DNA of 8,152 bases from Lentisphaeraceae bacterium (GTDB taxonomy: Bacteria > Verrucomicrobiota > Kiritimatiellia > RFP12 > UBA1067): NCBI GenBank assembly GCA_004551905.1, contig SFPL01000074.1, forward strand, positions 1 through 8,152, given 5' to 3'. Position 1 is the stretch's first letter, and each line of letters opens with the position of its first letter. Positions 1-7,100 of the stretch are shown piece by piece. A program made the position numbers and the translations under genes. The notes beneath the pieces were generated by a model that was not told where the DNA came from, ran no database searches, and saw only the letters and a program-made list of their open reading frames with translations.

Positions 1-4
1 GATG

Positions 5-62
5 CCTCCTTGCGTTTTTTTGCTTTGCAAGAAAGCATACAGCCAACGCCTGATTTTTTCAA
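5..62 (-). promoter_or_regulatory. Promoter and ribosome binding site of a leftward gene starting outside the window
   Basis: Read on the minus strand, TTGAAA (62-57) is followed after 17 bases by TATGCT (39-34). About 23 bases further on comes a perfect Shine-Dalgarno AAGGAGG (11-5). The order and spacing fit a sigma70-type promoter with a leader of roughly 25 to 30 bases. The start codon would lie just left of base 1, so the gene itself is not visible. It would be divergent from the membrane-protein cluster at 194-1325. The -10 box matches consensus at only four of six positions. Confidence 0.5.
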
Positions 63-193
63 CCCCCAGCTGAAGCCCGCTCAACAGGCCAATCGCTCAA
101 GGCAAAACCTCCCGGTGTTGCACTGGGAACTCGCGCGCGCGGGCGAAGCAGTTCGGAACGGAGGCCGATAAAGCGCATTTCAGTGAGAGTAAT

Positions 194-409
194 GTGGCTA
201 TCGGCATTGTGCTGACGCTTGTGCTGTTCTTGTTGTCGTTCTTTGGGAAGGCCAAGATATCTCTCATTACAGGATTAGTGATGTTGGTGGGATCGCTGTA
301 TATGATTTATCTGAACATTACGCAGTTGCAGATACTTGGGCTTTCTGAGGGTGTAGTTTTCTTGTTCGCGGCAATTTTTAGCATGACGAATGTGAAGAAA
401 GCGAAATAA
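194..409 (+). CDS. Small hydrophobic membrane protein (71 aa)
   Basis: I do not recognise a family. The protein has 71 residues, with hydrophobic stretches at about 3-16, 22-40 and 45-62 separated by short polar turns (GKAK near 18-21) and a basic tail ending KKAK. This fits two or three transmembrane helices and an inner-membrane location. The start is GTG at 194, with a weak GAGAG purine tract at 185-189. The better Shine-Dalgarno CGGAGG at 159-164 is too far away and has no start codon at the right distance. The ATG at 192 is in another frame. The gene ends 8 bases before the Lgt-family gene, so the two are probably co-transcribed and may act together in the membrane. Translation is likely but the exact start is uncertain. 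Confidence 0.55.
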   Translation: MAIGIVLTLVLFLLSFFGKAKISLITGLVMLVGSLYMIYLNITQLQILGLSEGVVFLFAAIFSMTNVKKAK

Positions 410-417
410 GTTGTCGT

Positions 418-1200
418 ATGCCGATTCGCCAGTATGTGTGTGTGCTTGGCACGACAATCCCGTGGTACGGGATCTGCGTCGGCATCGCGCTGCTGGCGAT
501 CGGCATCTGGATGATCCACAACTTCAGGTTGTTCAAGATGAACGGGGACGAGCAGAACGCCATTCTGTTCCGCTTCCCGTTCATGGTTTTGTTCGGGGTT
601 GTCGTCGCGTTTGCGCTGGATGCGCTGTTTACCGGCGACTGGAAGACCTGGCTCGGCCCGATGGAAGGGCGGAGGATTGGGTTCACCTTCACCGGATGGC
701 TCTTCGGCGTAATAGTGTTTTTGCTGGTTTTCGGAGGGCGTTCTCCGTTTGGGCGCAGATTTCTCCTGAACATGTTTCTTCCGATATTCGCCTTGGCGCA
801 GGCGGTTGGGAGGGCAGGCTGTTTTCTGTCTGGCTGTTGCTACGGCATCCCGTGCGACTGCGGTGTGCGATACCCGGCTGGAAGCCTGCCGTATTCAATC
901 GTTGGCAGCATTCCGTTGATGCCTATCCAGCTTTACGAAGCATGCGCGTTGGCGCTGTTGTTTCTGGTTTCAATCAGGTTCGCCTTCAGGGTCAGGGCCG
1001 CCGTGTATCTATTCGGCGTCGGCGTCATACGGTTCATGGCCGAATTCTTCAGATATGACCACCGAGGCGATTTCTTTGGATGGTCAGCCCTTTCGCCGCA
1101 GCAGTGCATGTCGGTATTGTTCGCAGCGATGGGCGTAGGCATTTTCCTGGTGGAACTGCTCAGGCCGGAGCCATGTTACGCCAACCGGGGAATGACATGA
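418..1200 (+). CDS. lgt: Prolipoprotein diacylglyceryl transferase family protein (divergent Lgt)
   Basis: Lgt moves a diacylglyceryl group from phosphatidylglycerol to the lipobox cysteine of prolipoproteins in the inner membrane. This 260-residue protein has many hydrophobic segments and the family landmarks in order: an AQAVGR segment (127-132) matching the Lgt signature arginine region, PIQLYE (169-174), an R-x3-E-x2-R cluster (R205, E209, R212) and a late LSPQQCMSV segment (226-234) like the QxLS motif near the C-terminus. It is odd in that the canonical GNFxNxExYG signature is replaced by GCFLSGCCYG (134-143), followed by PCDCG, which gives five cysteines at 135, 140, 141, 146 and 148. 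Such forms may be second, non-canonical Lgt paralogues, so the substrate is not certain. The start ATG at 418 has no clear Shine-Dalgarno and may be coupled to the upstream gene. Two small membrane proteins flank it closely. Confidence 0.8.
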   Translation: MPIRQYVCVLGTTIPWYGICVGIALLAIGIWMIHNFRLFKMNGDEQNAILFRFPFMVLFGVVVAFALDALFTGDWKTWLGPMEGRRIGFTFTGWLFGVIVFLLVFGGRSPFGRRFLLNMFLPIFALAQAVGRAGCFLSGCCYGIPCDCGVRYPAGSLPYSIVGSIPLMPIQLYEACALALLFLVSIRFAFRVRAAVYLFGVGVIRFMAEFFRYDHRGDFFGWSALSPQQCMSVLFAAMGVGIFLVELLRPEPCYANRGMT

Positions 1201-1325
1201 AGTCCTTCTGCTCGATTGCATATTGGATCGGCGTGGCGGCGATATGCCTCTGCATTTTGCCTTTGGCTGTGCTGGGCGCGATTATCGGGTCCGTGCTGAA
1301 ATTGGTTCGCAAGGCAAAAGACTGA
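1197..1325 (+). CDS. Small single-span membrane protein (42 aa), coupled to lgt
   Basis: The start ATG overlaps the lgt stop as ATGA (1197-1200), the classic geometry for translational coupling. The 42-residue product begins MKSFCSIAYWIG, has one long hydrophobic segment (about residues 6-32, with two further cysteines) and ends with a basic tail, KLVRKAKD. That fits one membrane helix with the C-terminus in the cytoplasm. The frame is open upstream from 1080, but the start at 1197 is preferred because of the ATGA overlap and because the upstream residues would fall inside lgt. I recognise no family. It may be a small partner or regulator of the Lgt-like protein; this rests on gene position alone. 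Confidence 0.55.
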   Translation: MKSFCSIAYWIGVAAICLCILPLAVLGAIIGSVLKLVRKAKD

Positions 1326-1406
1326 CTCCGATGGTTGGGGCTCTCACGATTGTTCCGCAGCTTCGCATCCCGCAACCCAGATCCAGTTCCGCGCCATTTG
1401 ATTTAA

Positions 1407-1431
1407 CACAAAGAGCACAAAGGGCACATAG
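1407..1431 (+). repeat. Three CACAAAG-type repeats at 9-base period
   Basis: CACAAAG at 1407-1413 and 1416-1422, then CACATAG at 1425-1431, each start 9 bases apart, in a TTTAA-flanked AT-rich island inside GC-rich DNA. I recall similar strings (CACAAAG-AG-CACAAAG-GG-CAC) as scattered intergenic repeats in many bacteria. The rest of the 250-base gap at 1326-1575 holds no supported gene, only the galM promoter at its end. Confidence 0.6.
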
Positions 1432-1555
1432 TTGTTTATCCTGGCCCTCCTTGTCTTCTCCCGGAGTTTCAACAATCGGCGAAGCGGCGGGGAATGCGCC
1501 TGCGACGAGCCCGAGCGAGCAGCCCGCCGCGATGCCGCGCCGCCGCCCCCTGATT

Positions 1556-1566
1556 TATGGTATAAT
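1556..1566 (+). promoter_or_regulatory. Extended -10 promoter of galM
   Basis: The 11-mer TATGGTATAAT contains a perfect TATAAT (1561-1566) preceded by TG and one base (extended -10, 1558-1560). The upstream DNA is very GC-rich and no good -35 is seen at 17 bases. Transcription would begin near 1572-1574, only 2 to 4 bases before the galM ATG. The same 11-mer recurs at 3703-3713. Confidence 0.7.
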
Positions 1567-1575
1567 ACTGCCACC

Positions 1576-2679
1576 ATGAAAAAGCCATCGTTTAAGTCGG
1601 CCAGCTTCGGAACCACGAAGTATGGGGAAAAGGCGAAGATATACACCCTGCGCGGAGCGGGCGGAGTGGTGATGGAGGTCTCCGACTACGGCGGCAAGAT
1701 CGTCCGCCTCTTCACGCCCGACCGCCGCGGCAGGCTTCAGGACGTGGTCGTCGGCTTCGACTCGCCCGCCGGCTGGGACGGCGGCGATCCGTACTGGGGC
1801 TGCATCATCGGCCGCTACGGCAACCGCATCGCCCGCGGCGTTTTCAAGCTGGATGGCAGGCGAATCAAGCTGCCGGCGCTCAACAACGCCCCGGGCGGCA
1901 TCGGCTGCAACCTGCACGGCGGCGCGCGCGGCTGGGACGCGTATGTGTGGAAGGCTGCGCCGTTCGTGGAAGGATCCAATGTCGGCATTGTGTTCACCCA
2001 CGTCTCGCCCGACGGCGACGAGGGATTCCCGGGGCGGGTCGAGGCGAAGGTCACGTACACCCTCACCAAGGACAACGTCTGGCGCGTCGACTACGAGGCG
2101 ACGACCGACAAGACGACGCCGATCAACATGACCCAGCACGTCTACTTCAACTTCAAGGGCGAGGCCGGCGGAACCATCGAGGACCACGACCTCGAGATCG
2201 CCGCGAAGAGCTACCTGCCCACCGACGCGGGCCAGATTCCCACCGGCAAGCTGAAGGCCGTCGCCTCGACGCCGTTCGACTTCCGCCGCGCGCGGCGCAT
2301 CGGCGAGCGGATCAACGCGCCCGACCGCGACCTCGAGATCGGCAAGGGATACGACCACTGCTGGGTGCTCGACAAGGGCGAGATGGCGACCGGGCGGAAG
2401 AGCGCGCGCCTCATTCGCGCCGGCCGGCTTGCCTGCCCGCTCAACGGACGCTTCGTCGAGGTCTGGACCACCGAGCCCTGCCTGCAGGTCTACACCGCCA
2501 ACTGGGCGAGCTACGACCAGAAGGCAAAGGGTGGCGAGCACCTCTCGTTCCGCTGCGGCTGCGCGCTCGAGACCCAGCACGCGCCGGACTCGCCCAACCG
2601 TCCGAAGTGGCCGACGACGTTCGTCCGCCCCGGCGAGACCTACCGCTCGACGACGGAGTTCCGCTTCGGTGCCGTCTAA
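1576..2679 (+). CDS. galM: Aldose 1-epimerase (galactose mutarotase)
   Basis: The enzyme interconverts the alpha and beta anomers of D-galactose, D-glucose and related sugars, feeding the Leloir pathway. The protein has 367 residues, near the usual length of about 340-380, with no signal peptide, so it is probably cytoplasmic. Landmarks in order are GRYGNRIARG (79-88, with the substrate-binding Arg), NLHGG (112-116, H114), NMTQHVYFNF (184-193, H188 as likely acid), GYDHCW (258-263, substrate-binding D260) and ETQHAPDSPN (332-341, E332 as likely base). All expected catalytic positions are present. The start at 1576 is chosen because MKKPSFKSASFG leads straight into the fold. No Shine-Dalgarno precedes it, and the promoter core ends only 9 bases upstream, so leaderless initiation is likely. 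It overlaps rnhC by 11 bases. The N-terminus could lie elsewhere, but the family call is firm. Confidence 0.93.
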   Translation: MKKPSFKSASFGTTKYGEKAKIYTLRGAGGVVMEVSDYGGKIVRLFTPDRRGRLQDVVVGFDSPAGWDGGDPYWGCIIGRYGNRIARGVFKLDGRRIKLPALNNAPGGIGCNLHGGARGWDAYVWKAAPFVEGSNVGIVFTHVSPDGDEGFPGRVEAKVTYTLTKDNVWRVDYEATTDKTTPINMTQHVYFNFKGEAGGTIEDHDLEIAAKSYLPTDAGQIPTGKLKAVASTPFDFRRARRIGERINAPDRDLEIGKGYDHCWVLDKGEMATGRKSARLIRAGRLACPLNGRFVEVWTTEPCLQVYTANWASYDQKAKGGEHLSFRCGCALETQHAPDSPNRPKWPTTFVRPGETYRSTTEFRFGAV

Positions 2680-3712
2680 GAAGACCAGCTTCACCTACGA
2701 GCTCGACAACGACCAGCAGGAGCTGCTGCTGGGCGTGATGCTGAACGGCAACTACCGCAAGCGCGAGGTCCCGTATTCGCTCTGGTCGATCGAGGGCGAC
2801 CACTTCAACGCCACCCTCTACGAGAAGGAGAAGCACGGCAAGCGCAAGCTCTGCGTCCAGGGCTCGAAGGCAGAGGACTTCATCCTCTACACCCTCGAGC
2901 CGCGCGTCCTCGGCGGCGCCTCGCTTGGCTACGAGACGGTGCTCAACCCGGCCCTCGTCGCCCCGCACGCCGGCGGCGACGAGTCCGGCAAGGGTGACTA
3001 CTTCGGCCCGCTCGTCGTCTGCTGCGCCTACACCGACGAGAAGCTCTCCGCCCAGATGCAGGAGCTCGGAGTCAAGGACTGCAAGCAGATGTCCGACAAG
3101 GCGGTGCTCGCCGCCGGCTCGGCGCTGCGGCGGCTCCTCGGGGACGGCGGCTACGCGGTGGTGAAGCTCGGCCCCGCCGCCTACAACCGCCTCTACGCGA
3201 AGATGCGCAACATCAACCGCATGCTCGCCTGGGCGCACGCCACCGCGGTGGAGGAGCTGCTGGAGAAGCGGCCGGAGTGTCCGCGCGTCGTAATCGACCA
3301 GTTCGCGCCGACCGAGGCGACGATCGCGCGGGCGCTCAAGCCGCGCGGCAAGGCCGTCAAGGTGGAGCAGCGCCACAAGGCCGAGGACGACATCGCCGTC
3401 GCCGCGGCCTCGGTGATCGCGCGCGAGATTTTCCTTAGGGACATAATGAAGATGGGCGAGGAGCTTTTCGGTCCGCCGGCGGAGGGGCGCGAGAACGTGC
3501 CCGCCGGCTCGTCCGACCCGCGCGTCGCCGCGCTGGCGGAGCGGATGGTGGCCAGGGGGGGGGCGGTCTGGCTGATGAACCACTGCAAGGCCCATTTCCG
3601 CACCACCGACAAGGTACTCACCGCATGCGGCAAATCGCGCGCTGACCTGCCGCCAGAGGGGCAGGTGGTGTCTTCGGCAATGCGGACACTTAAGGCCGAA
3701 AATATGGTATAA
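2669..3712 (+). CDS. rnhC: Ribonuclease HIII
   Basis: RNase HIII cleaves the RNA strand of RNA-DNA hybrids and so helps remove R-loops and primers. The protein has 347 residues. Residues 1 to about 95 match the extra N-terminal TBP-like substrate-binding domain that separates HIII from HII. The catalytic domain opens with GGDESGKGDYFGPLVV (102-117; D104 and E105), continues with VVIDQFAP (207-214; D210) and AEDDIAVAAASVIAR (239-252; D240 or D241), completing a DEDD-type site, and ends with the HIII-like KAHFRTTDKV (307-316). The start GTG at 2669 lies inside the galM end, with GGAG at 2655-2658 about 10 bases upstream. Any later start would cut into the N-terminal domain. It is co-transcribed with galM. 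A run of nine G at 3555-3563 lies in the coding region. The stop TAA lies inside the next promoter. Confidence 0.93.
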   Translation: MPSKKTSFTYELDNDQQELLLGVMLNGNYRKREVPYSLWSIEGDHFNATLYEKEKHGKRKLCVQGSKAEDFILYTLEPRVLGGASLGYETVLNPALVAPHAGGDESGKGDYFGPLVVCCAYTDEKLSAQMQELGVKDCKQMSDKAVLAAGSALRRLLGDGGYAVVKLGPAAYNRLYAKMRNINRMLAWAHATAVEELLEKRPECPRVVIDQFAPTEATIARALKPRGKAVKVEQRHKAEDDIAVAAASVIAREIFLRDIMKMGEELFGPPAEGRENVPAGSSDPRVAALAERMVARGGAVWLMNHCKAHFRTTDKVLTACGKSRADLPPEGQVVSSAMRTLKAENMV

Positions 3713-3713
3713 T
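3703..3713 (+). promoter_or_regulatory. Extended -10 promoter of the leader ORF-recA unit
   Basis: TATGGTATAAT is identical to the galM promoter core. TATAAT is at 3708-3713 with TG at 3705-3706. A weak -35-like CGGACA lies at 3683-3688 with a 19-base spacer. The rnhC stop TAA (3710-3712) is part of the -10 box. Transcription would start near 3720, giving a leader of about 33 bases to the small ORF and 144 bases to recA. I found no convincing LexA operator between 3713 and 3863. Confidence 0.7.
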
Positions 3714-3752
3714 TCACGAGTGTAAGTGTCTACTCTACAGGAAGCAGCAGCC

Positions 3753-3821
3753 ATGAAGAGAATCGTTTCGTTGATTGCGCTGACGGCGACGATGTGCGCG
3801 GCTATTGTCGTGGACGAGTAG
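3753..3821 (+). CDS. Leader ORF of 22 codons upstream of recA
   Basis: The ATG at 3753 has a good Shine-Dalgarno, AGGAAG at 3739-3744, 8 bases upstream, and lies about 33 bases behind the predicted transcription start. The product, MKRIVSLIALTATMCAAIVVDE, has a basic start and a hydrophobic core like the first half of a signal peptide, then stops at TAG (3819-3821), 42 bases before recA. It could be a translated leader peptide, the stub of a lost lipoprotein or exported protein, or chance. The ribosome binding site and promoter geometry favour real translation. No pairing structure that would clearly couple it to recA is evident. Confidence 0.45.
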   Translation: MKRIVSLIALTATMCAAIVVDE

Positions 3822-3863
3822 CGCCGGGAACGAACGGACTTCAACGACAAAAGAAAGGCATCT

Positions 3864-4889
<1,026 letters not shown>

Positions 4890-4899
4890 GGGACGCCCG

Positions 4900-6192
4900 A
4901 TGCCAAGAGCGACGGTAATGTGCGTTGCGCTCGCGTTCCTGGCGGGCGCGGCGCATTTGCCGCTTAAGGCAGTGACGACCAACGCTGTCGACATTGCGGC
5001 GTTGATTGCGGCTGTCGACGCGGGGCACTCCGAGACTAACGGCTGGGCGCTTTCTGGACTTTCCAAGTACGCGAAGGGGGTTGACTACGCTTCCAACCCC
5101 GCCTGCGTCAAGTTCGACACCAAAGGCGATTGGCTTGAGTCGAACGATTTCGATGCGCGGATTGTCGGCATCGGTTTTGCGTTGCGTTGTTCTGCAACCG
5201 ACACGGCGTCGCGATTCCTCTATGTCCGCGATCTCGCTGGCGCCAAAATCGGCGTTGTCACGAACTGTTCGCGGGCCAATAGGTGCGAAAGCCAGTTTCT
5301 GTCGTTTGGCCAGGATGCGGACTTCTCTCAGTTTCGCATCGTCCTTGATGGGAGTGGCAACACGGGTGTTTGGGGCATCGGCGAAATGTTCGTCGTCACC
5401 GCTGATCCTGTTTTTGCGCCGACCGGCATTGCGGTCGTGAGAACGAACGCGAACTACTTCGTGCTGGGATGGGTCAACGGCGCAAACACCGTCTCCAACC
5501 GCGTCGACGTCTACCGCGTCGATCGCGGCGCGGGCGAGACGGTGCTGCTTGAAACCGGATTCGACAACTTCGACGCCATCGGGAAGGAGAACCCGGTGCC
5601 GTCGGTCGACAAGCTTTCGGGAATCGACCCGGCTCTTTCGGGAGTGAACATTTACGCGCCGACCAACACGAGCGGCATCTGCCAGATCGGAACCGGCAAG
5701 GCGCTTGGCGCTCTCCGTTACGATGGCATCAGCGACTATTCCAACATGGTGCTGCGGCTCAGGGCTAAGCGCTATCCTGGGGACAATGCCGAGACGATGA
5801 TCGTCTCGGTCGATTCTTCCGGCGCAACCAACCAAGTGGAGACCATAACACTTGGGGAAGACTACACCGACTACGAAATCAATCTTTCTTCTATTACCAA
5901 CCAAGGCTCTGCGCTGTTGATCGGATACTACACGAGCAAGTCGAAGCGCCGTGTTCTTATCGACAGCATGTCGATCGTAAGGAAGTCCTCCGACCGGGAG
6001 ACGTTTGTCGGTACGCGCGCTGTTCCCGCCGCGGCGGGTTCGGCAACCTTCCGTCTGCCGTTTGGCCTCACGCCGAAGGAGGAGTATCGTTTTTCGGTGC
6101 GCGCGATAAACGGCGACGGGATCCTGTCCGGCGCGGCAACGGTTGAGGTGAGGGCGCTTCTGAACCCAGGCTCGGTCTATTACATTTTATGA
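4900..6192 (+). CDS. Secreted beta-sandwich protein with jelly-roll and FN3-like parts
   Basis: This 430-residue protein of unknown function is probably exported. Residues 1-24 form a signal peptide (basic start, hydrophobic MCVALAFLAGAAHL, then PLKA). Residues about 28-168 are a beta-rich region I cannot assign. At 172-208 (PTGIAVVRTNANYFVLGWV...VDVYRVD) there is the first half of a fibronectin type III-like domain. Residues about 221-362 resemble the galactose-binding jelly-roll modules of Bacteroidetes and Kiritimatiellota surface proteins (IGTGKALGALRYDG, MVLRLRAKRY, RRVLIDSMSIV). The FN3 pattern then resumes at 383-420 (EEYRFSVRAINGDG). No C-terminal sorting signal is clear. The start at 4900 is set by TAGGGGA (4887-4893), which overlaps the recA stop. 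Codon use is less GC3-biased than in recA. A surface or carbohydrate-binding role is only a guess from the fold. Confidence 0.8.
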   Translation: MPRATVMCVALAFLAGAAHLPLKAVTTNAVDIAALIAAVDAGHSETNGWALSGLSKYAKGVDYASNPACVKFDTKGDWLESNDFDARIVGIGFALRCSATDTASRFLYVRDLAGAKIGVVTNCSRANRCESQFLSFGQDADFSQFRIVLDGSGNTGVWGIGEMFVVTADPVFAPTGIAVVRTNANYFVLGWVNGANTVSNRVDVYRVDRGAGETVLLETGFDNFDAIGKENPVPSVDKLSGIDPALSGVNIYAPTNTSGICQIGTGKALGALRYDGISDYSNMVLRLRAKRYPGDNAETMIVSVDSSGATNQVETITLGEDYTDYEINLSSITNQGSALLIGYYTSKSKRRVLIDSMSIVRKSSDRETFVGTRAVPAAAGSATFRLPFGLTPKEEYRFSVRAINGDGILSGAATVEVRALLNPGSVYYIL

Positions 6193-6196
6193 TCCG

Positions 6197-6838
6197 ATGA
6201 ACGTCATCTACGAGGACGAGGCGATACTCGTGGCGCACAAGCCCGCCGGGCAGATTGTGCATCCGGCGCCAGGACACGAGGGCGGCGCGCTGTCCGACGA
6301 GTTCGTCGCGCATTGCCCGTCCGCCGCTGCGGTTGGGTCGAAGGAGCGTCCTGGCGTCGTCCACCGACTCGACCGCGGCACTTCCGGCGTCGTCGTCCTC
6401 GCCAAGACGCAGGCCGCGTACCTGGAGCTCCGCCGCCAGTTCGAGTCGCACCTTGACGTCCGCAAGACATATATTGCCGTCTGCCACGGCTCGCCTCGTC
6501 CTGCGAAGGGCGTGGTCGACCAGCCGGTCGGGCGCGACCGCCGGCGCGCGGTGAGCCGCTACGAGGTGCTGGGCAGGTCGGGGCCGCTTGCGCTCGTCCG
6601 CTTCGACATCGAGACCGGCCGCCTCCATCAGGTGCGGCTGCACGCGAAGGCGCTCGGCCATCCTGTCGTCGGCGACCCGGAGCACGGCGATGCCGCAGCC
6701 GACCGCCGCCTCCGCGCCCGTCCCTCGCGGATGATGCTCCACGCGGTTGAGCTCTCGTTTCTCCACCCGGCGACCCGCCGCCGCGTCACCTTCGTCGCCC
6801 CGCCGCCCGCCGCCCTCGCCGCCGCGGCGCTTGCATAG
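6197..6838 (+). CDS. RluA-family RNA pseudouridine synthase
   Basis: It converts specific uridines in rRNA or tRNA to pseudouridine. The protein has 213 residues and begins directly with the catalytic domain (MNVIYEDEAILVAHKPAGQIVHP), so it lacks the N-terminal S4 domain of RluC and RluD. This is close to RluA or TruC in size. The signature HRLDRGTSGVVVLAKT (56-71) carries the catalytic Asp59. GRLHQVRLHA (141-150) matches the usual GRTHQIRVH block, with Leu replacing Thr, and GHPVVGDPEHG (154-164) follows. The C-terminus is a low-complexity Ala/Pro tail. The ATG lies 4 bases after the stop of the secreted-protein gene with no Shine-Dalgarno of its own, which suggests reinitiation. The target uridine cannot be told from sequence. 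Confidence 0.92.
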   Translation: MNVIYEDEAILVAHKPAGQIVHPAPGHEGGALSDEFVAHCPSAAAVGSKERPGVVHRLDRGTSGVVVLAKTQAAYLELRRQFESHLDVRKTYIAVCHGSPRPAKGVVDQPVGRDRRRAVSRYEVLGRSGPLALVRFDIETGRLHQVRLHAKALGHPVVGDPEHGDAAADRRLRARPSRMMLHAVELSFLHPATRRRVTFVAPPPAALAAAALA

Positions 6839-6855
6839 CCGCAGGGCCGAACGCG

Positions 6856-6981
6856 TCAGGCGCGGAGCGACTTGAACTTGAGCCCAAAGCGGGCGAGGTA
6901 CTTCGAGAGGCGGTCTGTGTGGTTGGCGGACTTCTTCGAGCGCATCGACACGGCGAAGAGCCGCCGCGCTGCGTCCGCCAT
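6856..6981 (-). pseudogene. Remnant or small ORF, 41 codons, C-terminal-like
   Basis: On the minus strand an ATG at 6981 opens 41 codons up to TGA at 6856, and an in-frame TGA lies 24 bases upstream of the ATG. The product begins MADAARRLFAVSMRSKKSAN and ends FGLKFKSLRA. It has basic, helix-forming content and ends like a natural C-terminus. About 38 of 41 third positions are G or C, as expected for real coding DNA in this genome. No ribosome binding site is seen. The likeliest reading is the 3' end of a gene cut off at about 6982. I do not recognise the family, and a true small protein is possible. Confidence 0.35.
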
Positions 6982-6983
6982 CG

Positions 6984-7100
6984 GCGAGCGTCGCCATCCG
7001 CGTCACCTACGCGAACCGCTACGGACAGCTCTACACGGAGATGAACAAGGGGCAGCGCCTGATCGCGGAGAAGTTCGGACTGTCCATCCCGACCTGCTGA
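6984..7100 (+). pseudogene. 3' remnant of an unidentified GC-rich gene
   Basis: This plus-strand frame, open at its left end, encodes a stretch containing RVTYANRYGQLYTEMNKGQ and ending EKFGLSIPTC at TGA (7098-7100). Third positions are about 33 of 35 G or C in the last part, so it looks like former coding DNA and not chance. There is no start with a ribosome binding site; an internal ATG at 7041 would leave only 19 codons. It abuts the minus-strand remnant at 6856-6981, as if two gene ends had been joined at a deletion or recombination point. The family is not recognised. Confidence 0.35.

Noticed and set aside
132..143. Alternating CG tract as a Z-DNA or regulatory element
   Set aside because: It is short, and such runs are expected in DNA of this composition.
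1555..2694. Long minus-strand open frame across galM
   Set aside because: It is an antisense shadow of GC-rich codons. Its translation is low-complexity Arg/Ala/Val with no family signature, while the plus strand encodes a complete aldose epimerase.
3713..3752. Possible operator GAGT...ACTC around 3718-3735
   Set aside because: Only four bases pair in each arm and it matches no LexA motif I know.
6068..7006. 312-codon minus-strand frame across the pseudouridine synthase gene
   Set aside because: The plus strand carries the full RluA signature, and the minus product is Arg/Ala-rich without motifs. Only the separate minus frame at 6856-6981 is coding-like.
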